Origin: Pezizomycotina sp. ARF18
Taxonomy: Eukaryota; Ascomycota
Direction of reading: 5' to 3'
DNA: 61,887 nucleotides
Assembly (NCBI GenBank): GCA_002224055.1
Contig: AZLU01000237.1
Span: 1-61,887 of the forward strand
Below the pieces are notes generated by a model that did not search any database, was not told where the DNA came from, and saw only the letters and a list, made by a program, of their open reading frames with translations. The position numbers and the translations under genes are program-made. Positions 22,385 through 34,207 of the stretch are shown one piece after another (position 1 is the first letter of the stretch; every line of letters begins with the position of its first letter).

Positions 22385-25161
22385 GGAGGGTGTTGTAGGG
22401 TGGCTGTTACTTTGAAGCTTCTCAAGACCGTTTGCGATCGGAGTGTAATATAACCAAGAGGGGAAAAAAAGAAAAGAAAAAAAAAACAATAATAACAGTA
22501 AGATGAAATAAAATCGAGAAATAAGAGAGAAAAGAGGGAGTAAACGAGGTGAGGAGGGTAGGATATAAACGTTGGTACGAGGAAAAAGAGGCGTGGACGG
22601 GGAACTAATGGATGAGCCGCAGGTAAATTTGTTGTCCCTCCGTGCAGCGTGAAGAGAAAAAAAAAGAAGGGAAAGTTTTTTTTTTTTTTTTCTTTTGAAA
22701 AAGAAGGTATTATAATGGAACTGTTTCCCTTTTATTTAATTTGTATATAAGAGGCATATATATAATTTCTTTTCTTTCATAGAAGAGAAGAGAAGAGATG
22801 GGAAAGCTGTGGTGGTAACTTGTGGTTTGCTATTGTTGATATGTAGGATGCCTAGGTTGCCTAGTCTAGGTGAGGACGATAAACCTACACAACCCGATCT
22901 TAAAAAGGAAATTGAAAACAATATATCTATACCTCCTACTGATGCTGCTACCTTACTGCCTACTTAATCTAGGTATTGTTATTACAACCAGAGAAAGGGA
23001 TTCAATAGCAATATGGTATAAAACAAGTTTTTCAAAAGTCCAGAATGAAGAACTGACTCCTCGAAAGAATATAGAAGGAAAAGAAGGAAAAGATGGAGGA
23101 GGAGGAGAAAGAAGACTTTTAACTATTAACCTATAAATCCCTTGAATATTATTTTATTTAAGTATTATTTATTCATTCGAGATATATTGAAATAGTGGAT
23201 AAAAAAAAAAAAAAGGGGGGGGGTTTTCGTTCGTTCTTTCTTCGGTTCTTGTCATTGGGTGCCTGGAGCTCGGAGACGCAACACCTCTCTCTCTCTCTCT
23301 CACAAACAGACACAGACACAGACACCCTCACACACTGGCGCACAATATCCAATACTTGGAACGGGAAGGGGGGAAGATTTGTATATTTTCTTATTTTGCT
23401 CTAGGCAGACAAGCTATAGTCGCGTACTTATATATACATATATAAGTATATAATATACTCATTGCAGAAGAAATTATATATACTTACTGATAAATCTCTA
23501 GATAGGGTTTTTTTACTCTATATTCTATACTTATTCGCTCTCTTTCTAGACGCACGGTCTACACCACTATATAAGCGTAGACTCCCAGACGAAATGTATT
23601 GATGTATGTAGGATTTATCGCGAGGCCAAGCAATTGTATTTCCTGTTATTTTTTTTTTTTTTTTTTTTTTTTACTTTATTTTTATTTAATTTATTTGTTT
23701 TTAATATATGTGTATATATATTTTACTTTTTTGAGAGCGTGGGGTAAAAAGAATAGGAAGAAGAAGAGGAAAAGGAAGAAGAAATGAAGAGAATTCGTCT
23801 CGTTTATATATTTCTTTGATAATTTGCCCCGTAACGGTCCTCAGTTTCCAAAAGGAGGAGGATTTCGGTGTATGCCTCTTAATGTATATAGAACACGGAC
23901 ACGGACACGGACCTTTCTGGATGGAAGGAAACTCTTCTCCAAAAAAAAAAAAAAAATTAAATAAATAAAAAATAAAAAAAAAATAAAAAAAGAAAAGAAA
24001 AGAAGAAAAGAGGGGAGAAGAGAGGTGGGAGGTTCTGGGGTACTGTACTGGACCAAGTACTTTTTGCGACAAAAAAAACAGTGCCCGAAAATATCTCCCG
24101 TATAATATTTCGGTTTCGAATAATAATTCACTGAGAATATCGGCGCCATCCGAGGAGATTTTTTTTTAGAAATAAGAAAGTCGAAGTATACATTCCGTAT
24201 TATTATTTAATATTATTTATTAGACTTAAAGTACAGGAGGTGGACAAAAGTCTGGTGGTGTGGGGCATCACATTTATCATACTGCGAAGTACCTGTATCG
24301 TTGCTAGCTCGTCGTTGAATCGAGTAGTTTTGAAGATCGTGCTAAAAAGATACAATGCAAATGCTCAAGGTGACGGCCCACATCGCCAGACTTTGATCAC
24401 GCTTGCGAGCCAACTTGGAACCTAAATCGCGTCAGATCCAAGGAACAAAAATATAATAAAATAAAACAAAAAATAAATAAATAAAAGAAAGTAGAAAGGA
24501 AAGAAGGAAGAAAGAAAGAAGAAAGAAAGAACCAGCATATCAAAGAGGAGGCACGATCCGCTGATCTAACTCTCAAGAAACTCCTCTCGCAACTTGGCTT
24601 TTAGGGGAAAAAAAAAAAAAAAATAGCCAGACGAGTTACTTAATCGATCACCACCAAGTAATTGTGCAACCCGAGTTGCTTTGAAAGATCACCAAAAGTA
24701 AATGATTGTAACAATAGCAATAATGGAGCAAAAAGATAATGAGAAAGAAGCAGAGAGGGAAGCCTATTTCAATAATGTCGTACAAAATTGCAGTTTTTAC
24801 CAGAAGGCAGAAGTTCCAGAGGTTTGTAGGCAAGGCAGCAGATATATATACGTATATACGCACTACTACATAAAATAATAACCCTTGTATATAATAGCAA
24901 TTAGATCAATAAACACAACCAAGAGTAGTAATAATAATGATAAGTAATAAACAGGAAATATATATTTTATTATTCGTTATCAGTAATATATTATCAATAC
25001 CCCACGTCAACGATAAGCTGGTTATATTCAAAGCGATTAAATGACGCGATGATCTACGCAACCTGGAACCCTAATTCTATTATCAAATATATATATATAC
25101 ATTCTGGTAAGAAGGGCAAAGGAAGCAAAGAAGAGGGGCGCTTCGCCTGAGATCGTATAAA
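22385..25161. other. AT-rich intergenic region
   Basis: About 2.8 kb upstream of the RRM/zinc-finger gene and downstream of TRM44. It holds purine-rich tracts (22465-22560), a T run at 22677-22692, a T run at 23649-23672, a short hexamer repeat at 23893-23912, A runs at 23941-23956 and 24606-24622, and GAAA-type repeats at 24485-24530. A CT/CA stretch lies at 23285-23330. I saw no conserved ORF; the open frames here are lysine- or phenylalanine-rich products of homopolymers. The left end presumably holds the promoter of the RRM gene. Confidence 0.5.
23893..23912 (+). repeat. ACGGAC hexamer, three tandem copies
   Basis: Three consecutive copies of ACGGAC in intergenic DNA. No function is evident. 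Confidence 0.7.
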
Positions 25162-26982
25162 TCATAGGTGACGGGTGCCACTCTTTAACTGCTTCTGCTT
25201 CAGACCGAGCACGACCTCTATCCAGCCATCAGCTCCACCGCGCGACTCCAACACCTTCCTAACCAGAGACTCGCGGTCAAGGAACCGCAACTGCTCAGGG
25301 TGGCTTCCGTCCCTGCTGACGGAAATATCCCCACCAAGGCCAGGTTTCTCGTGCTCGGGATTCGGAGCCACTCCTTTTTAACCTCAGCGCCAACATCCTT
25401 GCATATCTGGAGTACGTAGTCGATAAGGGACTGGTAAGCGCTCTCTTTCCCTTTCTTCCGGTCTTCAAGAGTAAGCGCGGGAGGAGGTGCGCGAAATTTT
25501 CGTCCCGACAGATCGTGCGAGCAGCACGGGACTACCACAAAGCTGCAACCAGTTAAGCTTGCAAGCAGAGGCGTCCACGGCGTGAGTTCATCTCCATGAT
25601 TAGATATCAGAAATGACGTGTTCGTGAAAATCCCGGGATGTATAACAAGAGGACGCGATGGCTGGGCAACCGGGTCGATTTCAGATATCCCATTGCTTAA
25701 TGTGTCTGCAGCAGCAGTAGCAGAGACATCAGAAGGAATATCATAAGAGCCCGTCACATCTTCGGACAGCTTGTAGCAGAAGACAAGAGATCGCCAAGTA
25801 TTTGATCAGCATTAGGCGGCATATAAATTTGTGCGCCGCTCGCCTGTACTTGCGTTTGAGACTCCGCAGTTTGTAATAAAATGTAAGGCACGAGGACCAT
25901 CTCATGAAGCCGTGAACGCGTGACGTCGTCAAATTTGGACCACGATTTGCGAGCTCTGGCATCAAAGCCCCAGCCTGACCAGCCCTCAAGGTTCAGCACC
26001 TCCACAAGCACACCGTTACCACATCCTATGTCCACAAAGCCTTGCCATGCCAGTTTTCTCGCCCCGCCACCTACCGCCGTATTACTTCCAGATGCACCCG
26101 CGGGGTGCTCGTAAGCTTCTTCCCAGTTACAGAGGAGCCAACTCGCGATTGCCAGCTCTTCGAAAGTTTTTTCCTGGTCCCGCGGCTTTGCGTCGGCAAA
26201 AACCTGTCCGCAAAGCCGTTTCGCATGCTTCTCTTTGATAAACTGGTATTTTGACTGGTAGCGCTCGCGGGGAATTACGACGTCGAGACTATACCTTTTC
26301 GAATACGTCGGGTTAGCAATATGCTTTGCCGCCATGGATAGGAGGTTCTTCGACATTCGAACGCCTCTCTCCCACGCATCCCGCAAGTCCCCGTCGCCAT
26401 CGCCATCGCCGGCGCTATAGTTGTCATCCTCCGGCAGAAGGTACTGCATGGACAGAGAGCCATCCGAAACACGTACAGCAAGCGCAAAGCAGCGAGGGTG
26501 ATAGAACGGCACTTCGGATAGGCAACCAACGCGCGGCGCGATGATTACCAGTAATTTCGTCCGCTCCGGCGGCGTCCGAATCTCAGAAGCGCTGGCAGGA
26601 ATTTTTTTTCTAAGGATCCAAACGCTCTGCACAAGTCCATGGTCACGCCTGGAATTCCTAGGGACTAGCTTTAACGTTATCTGCCGCGTGCTATCTCCGC
26701 GGTATTCTTCGACCATATTCTGAATGACGTTGGCCGTAGCCTTAGGCAGGTCGAAAGCAAGCCGGTTCCGATATGGTTACCGCCATGACCGGTGAATGTG
26801 TCGGTATTGACCACCAACTCATCGTCCGAATCTGATAGAACGTCTGCCCGGAGAATTGTTGGCGATGCGTATTCCGGATGAAAACATATCACATTCAAGA
26901 GCTTGCTTTCGATCAGGTCGTCGACATTCTTGCACTGCGAGCTTTCTATCTCTGGGAGGGAACAGCGTTGACATGTCTCCAC
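25162..26982 (-). CDS. TRM44: tRNA(Ser) (uracil-44-2'-O)-methyltransferase
   Basis: SAM-dependent enzyme that makes Um44 in tRNA-Ser in the cytoplasm. Family blocks occur in order: ESKLLN and SPTILRADVL near the N-terminus (about 26915-26845), QITLKLVPRNSRRD (about 26690-26640), the SAM-binding motif FVDIGCGNGVLVEVLN (about 26040-25995), WGFDARARKSW (about 25975-25940), NHGDELTPWTPLLA (about 25605-25560), FVVVPCCSHDLSGRKF (about 25545-25500) and WLRIPSTRNLALVG (about 25385-25340). The tail GGADGWIEVVLGLKQK ends at the stop near 25162-25164. The longest uninterrupted frame is 25754-26716; shifts lie near 26720, 25750 and 25375. The ATG at 26982 is the best visible start, but homologues suggest the N-terminus could extend slightly upstream in another frame, to about 27050. 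Confidence 0.9.
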
Positions 26983-27715
26983 TCCATCGACGGGTGCGAC
27001 CCGGATGCGGATGCGTACTTATGCCTTACAACAAGTGTAATTTTAGCCCTACTGTCGCTCTTCAGAATTAAAACCCAGGTTTGAGTGGTGGTGGGACTTA
27101 AAACCGCCCAATAAGTATCTCTGATTTTTATAATGGGTGCGGTTGAAATCGATATTATTTTATAATAATGATACTTGTTAAAGTTAAAAAAAAATACCAT
27201 ATTAAAACTTACCAGCATCCGCTGACAAGTATCAGGGGCAGAATACTTAGGAAGCGTCCTAATTCACATGGGAGAAAGGCATTACAATGGAGGGAGTCAC
27301 AAGTAATTGCATACAAATACACTTCGTAGTAATATGACTTTGAGGACCTAGCGAAGAAGTGTATCTAATGATAATAATAATATTCTGCTAAGCATGACTC
27401 CACCTGAATTTTCGTAGCTACGAAAGGACTATATAAAAGAATAGTACGGAGCCGCGAAATCTCGATTCCCCGTTTTGTCCTCCCATTATTCGCATGTATT
27501 AAGAATAGTAACTATAGCAACTATAATGATGTCTCCTAGATGATATATGCGTGCTATGGAATGTGGTCTCACCCGAAGGAAAAAAAAAAAAAAGCAAATA
27601 GTAATAACAATACCAAGTAATACCAGCAATATTAACCATTATTTGGGTCTGAAAACAAAGCTCCATACGACCATAGGACCAAGAACGACGGGGTAAGATA
27701 ACCGGCAGCAAAAAC
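26983..27715. other. intergenic, TRM44 promoter and SMC5 3' region
   Basis: AT-rich stretch between two minus-strand genes, with an A run at about 27579-27594 and TAA-type runs near 27366-27385. The left end may hold a few N-terminal codons of TRM44. Nothing else was recognised. Confidence 0.45.
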
Positions 27716-30700
27716 TTAAGCTTGCGCAGCCAGTTTTCTACCAGCCTCCAGATATCTACCATAGTCCATCACGTGCTCTTCCTGGACCCAGTCACCACTG
27801 TTGATGCATAGGACTTTCATCCTTTCGTGGTAGTCTAGATCTACGAGTAGCTTTGGAGTGATTAAAAAGTATCTATAAATATCAAAGGTATCGGCTTAGC
27901 ACGACTAAACAGATTATTCGGGTTGGGAACAAAAATAGAAGGAAAAAAGGATAAAGGGCTTTGAACAGCGATTTGAAGAACACTTACTGGGAAGTATGCT
28001 TCCGACAAGCTATTTTAACCATCCGCTTATGAACCAGGCGTTCATTTCTTGGTCCATGCCCTGATTGATTTCGTCAACAACTCGGAAAGGGGCACGAGCA
28101 AGAGACTGGAGGGCCATCAAGTAGAATACAGTCGAGACAGCACGTTCCCCTCCGGATTGGCGTTGTGCAGTAAGAACTTGCATCGACTCAGACTCCCTAA
28201 GCGTAGTAAATAGGCGTTTAGTTAGAGAAGAAGAAAAAAAAAGAGAAGAACCAGCTGAAAAAACAGGCATAGCTCGGTTGGAAAAGGGGATTTCATTAAC
28301 CGACCTGAACTTCACCAAAATTTCGACAGCCCATTTTTCAAAGTCATTGCCTTCTTTATGAACCCTTACTTGTCCTGCGCAATTGATGAATTCGAAGCTT
28401 TTAGAAAAGGCATCGCTGATATTGCTAATCAGGAGATCAATCTGGGGCTCCCAGGCAGCTTTAATCTTTGCAATTTCGTCTTGGGCCTTATTGATAATTC
28501 CTTTTGCTTATCCATCTTTTCCTGATGCGCGCGGATCTCCTCCTCTCTCTTTCGTATTGCCTGATGGCATTCGGGTTTCCTTCATGAATTGCTTCCAGAC
28601 TGTCTTTTTCTGTTTGAATTTGTCGTCTCAAGTCCTCAACAGACCGAGATTCCCATTCCGAGAGCACTGCCCTGTCTTCCTCAGTCAATTTCGAGACCAT
28701 CGCGCGGCAGCGTTCCATGCTCGCTTTCGCGGCATTCCTGAGTTCGCCTTCACGGTGACGTACTATATTATTGGTGAAACCATTAGATCAATATCAGCCG
28801 ACAATTTCGAGCAAGAAGATTAGTACTCACATTCATTGAGTTCACGACTCTTCTCCTGCAGTTGGTTCTCAATGTCCATATTTTTTTCGGTAATATTCTG
28901 TAGGTGCGAATTGGATTCCATCAGGCGAAGTTGTGAATGTACAACTTGCTCGTTAAAGGTAGCCAATTGTTGAACATAATCCTACATACAGAAGATGTTA
29001 ATAGATCGCAAGCTGTCCGGTAGGTGCATACTCTAAACTTACGGCATATTGGATCGCAGCTTCAACTCTTTTCTTGACGGTTTGAATCAGCTTCTTCTCG
29101 AGCTGAGACATATTTGGCTTGAAGCTACGTCCATCTTCTTCTAGTTTTTCGACGGTGCTTTGCTTATCGCCTGTGAGAGAATTGGAAATTAACATCGCCA
29201 TTTTACAAGACTAGAAACAACCATGTTTGGAGACATTTAGACATACTTAGTTTGTGTGTCAAGCTATTGTAATCTCTGAGCCGTTTCTGCTTATCAATCT
29301 TTTCCTCTTGCATTTCTCTATAATAGCAGAGAAACGATTGCCCCAAGAGTTAGCCGATAGTCTATATCCATTTCCTTTTGACTTTTCATCATTGGTACTG
29401 CGAGAAAGAATGCCCTGGATTTAAGTAATGTAAGGTTTCCTCATACCTTCTGCCTAATAAGTTGTTCCATCTCGTGGCGAAATCCAGCAACTTCGTTTTC
29501 TGTGCTTTTAATCTGTTCCGTTTGGCATTTAAAACCTCCTTCAAGGAGCTAACTTGGCCTTCAAGCTCTCGACGTTGTTCTGGATTCACCTGTGGAGTTT
29601 TGAATAATTCTGCAGGCCTGATACTTCGTGAATTGACGACAACAGCGCCAGAACCGTAGTCAGCGCGACGAACCACCCAGTTAAGATTTTTGTCTTCCAC
29701 CCATCGCTGGATGCGAGACGCTTGCACGGAAACCCTCTGTTGGTCACTTAGAGGGCCAAGTTTCACCGCCTAGACAAATACGTTACCCTAATATAAGCAT
29801 CGATATGATCCAATAAGCAGTAGGAGAAAGGAACACTTACTGAGCGAAGAGCGTTGATTTCATTGCACAACATGCTGAGGACCTCTGGGGGACCATCCAG
29901 AAAATCGAGGGCCCAGCCGTCAAATCCAAGGTTCCGCATCTATTCACCGGTCACGCCGCTTTATGAGTATAATTCCCATATAAAAGCAGGTTCTGGATTA
30001 AGTTAGAAAGCACCGAATACCTCTTCAATTGAGCAGGCAGGCTGCTGATCCTCCAGCTTTTGCATCGCTAGCTTGACTGTAACGTCTGACACGCCCAACC
30101 CTTGGTCTCCTGTTTCTTGTCTCCATAAACAATCTTTGCAAATTTGGTGTAATCGTTTCTGTTGGTGCATGTGAAAGCTAGTTTATCCGATTGATTGAAA
30201 AGTTGCTCCACTTCATCGAGATATCGTTGATCTTTGATGCTGCATTCAACAATCGGAGGTCCGTAAACTTTCCCCTGGAATTGTCCCTCGTTTTCCTTTA
30301 GCCATTCGTATACTTTGTGTGAATCCGAGAGGCTTTTTTAAGAAGCTCGATTTTTGAGCGGTAATATTCTCAAGATTTCCAATTCTAAAATGATAATTCT
30401 TTCGTCAGTGGATGGCCAGTTTCTGAGCGATAGGATGGTAATTACTTTTTGTTGGTCGCATTAATTTCATTAGCGATATTCCTCCCCTCGTTCACGTATA
30501 TTTCGAGCTGCGAATTCTTTTCGTCGGCCTGAGCACGTACGCGTGAAAGGTCTTCCGAAACATCACTCTACGATGATTTGAACCCAATTAGACTAGAAAC
30601 CTTTACGCAGAAAACAGGCAAGAGGGAAAAGTCAATGTCTTACGATTTTTGTATTCCACTCATCGATGTCGATTTCCTCCGGTTTGTCTTGCATCTGCCT

Positions 30701-32630
30701 AGTAATCGTTTGAACGGCAGAACGGCCGCCTCAAGCTCTTTCTAAAATGGCGAATTAAAAAAAAAAAAAAAGGAAAAGAAAAGAAAAGAAAAGTTAGTTA
30801 GTTATGCCATTGGAAGCATGAGAAACTGCAACCATAGAAAGGAAAAGGACAAAAACATATTGCAAGCTAAATTCCCGCCGAGAATATTGAATGCTGTACT
30901 AACCCGTCTTTTCGTTTCTTTGTTCCTGGAGCTTTTCATCTCTGTGCTGATCTTTTCTTCCTCCTCGCGAAGTTTATCGATCCTTCTCGCTTTAGCTATT
31001 TTAAGGTTATCTTCACATTTCGCATACCGCTTTTGCACGTCTTCAGCCAGGACTTGATTTCATCGTGGCGTTCCTGTGCTTGCTGTTTCAGTCGCAGAGT
31101 TGGTGCTACTTGTGTTTCCAGTTCTTTAAAGGTTACCGAGGCTGCCTTAAACAATGCTTTGCATCATCCCTTTCTTGCCGAGCAACCCTATACTCCTGAA
31201 AGGGTATACAATTCTCTAGTTGCTTGATCTTTGCCTGGAGTACCTCCCGCTGTCTTAGTCGACTTACATCTCTCTCGAGGAGTCTTTGACGGTTTTCCAA
31301 ATCGGTCATTTTCGCCTGATCTGCTGCTTGAACGTTCTCCAACTCGCGATGTGCCGCACGCGTTTTCTTTAGTTTGTCATGATTCTCAAGGACTATAGGA
31401 GGAGCAGCCGCCCTCTGCGTTTCTCGAAGAAGCTCTACCGGTGTCAAGGCTGCAAATTCGCAAACTTTGTCTTGAGGTAGAAATTGGCACAAATTGTCGA
31501 TCTGAATGGCGAGGTCCGATGTAAGTTTCTGTAGTGTCTTCAGACTACACTTTTTGCCTATTGAGAAAGAGTAGAGAGCGTCAGCAGTCTTCAGATTACT
31601 TTTTTTCCTTCGTTTTCTTCAGATAACAGGGTGCTCTGCGAGCAACACAAATATCGAATATAAGGACGCGGAATAATTCTACCTACCATTTATCCAGTAC
31701 TCAGAATTGCCGTCGATCTTTATTCTCCTTTTTATGACAGGATTTGTTTCATCCTCTTCTCGCCCTTTGAGCTCAATTTCTATTGTACCTTCTGAGCTTC
31801 CATTTTGACAAATTCATTGATATCTTTCGCTCTTCCAAGGTGCTGCGTGGTAGTGGAGAGATGTTAATTGGCTGACGTTACAATACGGGCAAAAGCCACT
31901 CTACTATTAATGAGCTTTTTGGATCATGGAGACTTACCTGTGGGCTGTATCCCAAGCCCAAGCAGATTGCGCAGACTAAGGTACTCTTGCCAGTTCCATT
32001 TGGTCCGATAATCATATTCAAGCTTGGGCCCGGTTCAAAAGTGACATTGGTGTATGTGACGAAGTTGACGAGTTTAACTCTCACGATCGCACCTGGCTGA
32101 TGAGGAATCTCTGCAAACTCTGGAGGGGCGTGGAGTGAATCTCCCAGTTCGGCACCATCATCAGATTCCGAATCATACTGCTCAGGATCCAGAATTTTGG
32201 CGTTTTGTGAATGGTTTCTCTCCTGTTCTTCCGATTCGTTGTCATCTTCATCTTCATCGGCATCACCATTCTCTTCACGTCCATGCTTGCCGCCGGTGTC
32301 GCTCTCTTCCTCTTCTTCCTCCTCCTTGACAGATACGTCATTTTGGGGTTTACGACTTCGAACTACATTCCCTCTACCGTTGGCCCGGGGGTGGCAGAAA
32401 TATTCCGATGATGAGCAATCTCTTCGTCTGAGTCGAGGCTCTCGTTAGAAGCAGCGCTGGGGAGCCCCCGGTGCCTGACAACCTCGCCCTTTTGTAGCTT
32501 CCACTGCTAGCACGAGATGGCTGCTTCGATGGATTGAGAGACGATGGATTTCCCGAATAATGATCCTGGGAATCTTCATCATCGGAATCTGAAGGCTTTG
32601 CTCTTCGAAGGGTACACGCTTGACCGTCAT
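27716..32630 (-). CDS. SMC5: structural maintenance of chromosomes protein 5
   Basis: ATPase core of the SMC5/6 complex, which acts in homologous-recombination repair and replication-fork stability. The start is about ATG 32630 ([10 protein letters not shown]), followed by an acidic Ser/Asp-rich N-tail. The head block [14 protein letters not shown] (about 32085-32045) leads to Walker [10 protein letters not shown] (about 32012-31985). Long coiled-coil segments fill about 31600-28400, with the hinge probably between 30100 and 29380, and a typical [16 protein letters not shown] block at about 28600-28555. The C-terminal head has [19 protein letters not shown] (ABC signature) and [12 protein letters not shown] (Walker B) at about 28175-28050. 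The final exon holds YFLITPKLL and [20 protein letters not shown], with the stop TAA at 27718-27716. Several introns of 60-120 nt interrupt the gene (for example about 27988-27870). Multiple shifts occur. Identity is certain. Confidence 0.93.
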
Positions 32631-34207
32631 TTTGTGTTTGGTGATATATTTCGTGGAAGAAAAACCAGATGACGAGTTGCGTGTTGTTCCTCACCTGATT
32701 ACGCGATTCGCCTGCAGTTTGAGCCTCTTGATTCTTGAACTTCTCTTTCGAAAACTTTCACTTCCCGTTTTTAAAGCTTCTCTCGCGATACTCACTTCCT
32801 CTTGTCCTAGATGCCTCTGCCTGCTGTGCTCCTTTGATGTAATGGAAATGTATAAGAGTTGGATAATGACGACAAAATTAGTTTGGTTAAGTAATTAGAG
32901 AGTTGAAGAGGTTTCTTCTTTCCCCGTTCTCTCTTTCTTCTTGAAAGGAAAGTGGCTAAGGAAAGAAAGACACAAACAAAGAGGTTTTTCTTTTCTACAA
33001 AAAAAGTGCAACAGCAATAATTAGTATCTTGTTTTAAACCTCAATTTTTCTTCTTCTTTTTATGCTTGTTTTTATTTGCCATGAAAAGTACCTACCTGGG
33101 TACTTACTACTTCTTACTAAGAAGTACCTACCAGGTACGCTTACAAGCTCTCCCTAGCAAAGCAAACAGACTGTTGGATCATTTATTTCTTTGTTCTGTT
33201 CGTCAATAGAACTTACTGGAATGTAACTGCAGGCTTTGGAATTATCATCGTGTGCATATATAGTAAATAAAATTAGAAAGGAAATGAAAGAATAAAGCCA
33301 AGATGATCCGTAGTTCTCGCTCGATCCCTCCATAAAAAAAAAATAAATAAATAAAAAAAATTTTTTGATGAGCCGGCAGGAAATTATGTACGACCGATGA
33401 TGTAAAACAAATATAGGTATTACGAGTACTCAGCAGATAAGTAACGACAAAGGTAAGTACTCGTATGTACCTAAGGAAACAAAAGAAGTCACTGGGTATC
33501 AAAAGTAAACAAACGGAAAACTAAAAGGAAAATCAAAACTACTCAAAGGCCTGCTCGATATGACGGTGTGCAACAAACGTAAGAAGAATTTCTTTTGTCC
33601 ATATTCTAAGTTTTTTTTTTTTTTTCGTACACAGCGGAAGCTTTCACAACACCAGAAGGAGCTAAAATAGTAAAAGATATATCTCATACTCTCTCCCGAG
33701 CTCAAAGGATACAACGAGATTCGCGCTCCGTTTAAGATCATTCTATTTTATTTTCATCATTCACATTCACCTGATTTCCTGCGTACATGTGTGTGTATTG
33801 ATATATATATTTGTATTTTTCGAACGCCTCCTTTGTTCTATTTTGCTTTTGGTGCGGTCGTGGTATTACTTAAAGAAAACAAAACATCTCTGATATATTG
33901 GAACCTCGACAACGCCGTGCTTATATGTTTGTAAGGAAGATGTGGCAAGGAATTACATTTGTCAAAGGAAACCAAACTATCAATTGCTACTTAAGTGGTT
34001 TTAGATTTAAGCCTGGGTTGCATTTCCACGGCTTTGTAAAGCAGTATTAGTGCCGAATGACTCTCGCCTAAAATTCGACTTGATTAGTAAACCCGTCACT
34101 AGATTGGTCATCCCTTGAGCAGATTTTATTCTACAACAAGGGAGGCATGCATGGCTTGCTGCCGGGGGGAGGGGGGGCGGAAGAAAGGAAAGAGAAGAAG
34201 GAGGGGT
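32631..34207. other. intergenic, SMC5 promoter and UBP6 3' region
   Basis: This stretch separates two minus-strand genes. It holds a paired AAGTACCTACC element with a hairpin at 33086-33142, A/T runs at 33332-33366 and 33610-33625, and TA-rich DNA. ORFs at 33245-33741 are low-complexity. No gene was recognised. Confidence 0.5.
33086..33142. repeat. paired AAGTACCTACC repeat flanking a hairpin
   Basis: AAGTACCTACC occurs at 33086-33096 and again at 33122-33132. Between them a perfect 7-bp stem with a 3-nt loop (ACTTCTT-ACT-AAGAAGT) lies at 33109-33125. It sits about 450-550 nt upstream of the SMC5 start. It may be a regulatory site or a chance feature of AT-rich DNA. Confidence 0.5.
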
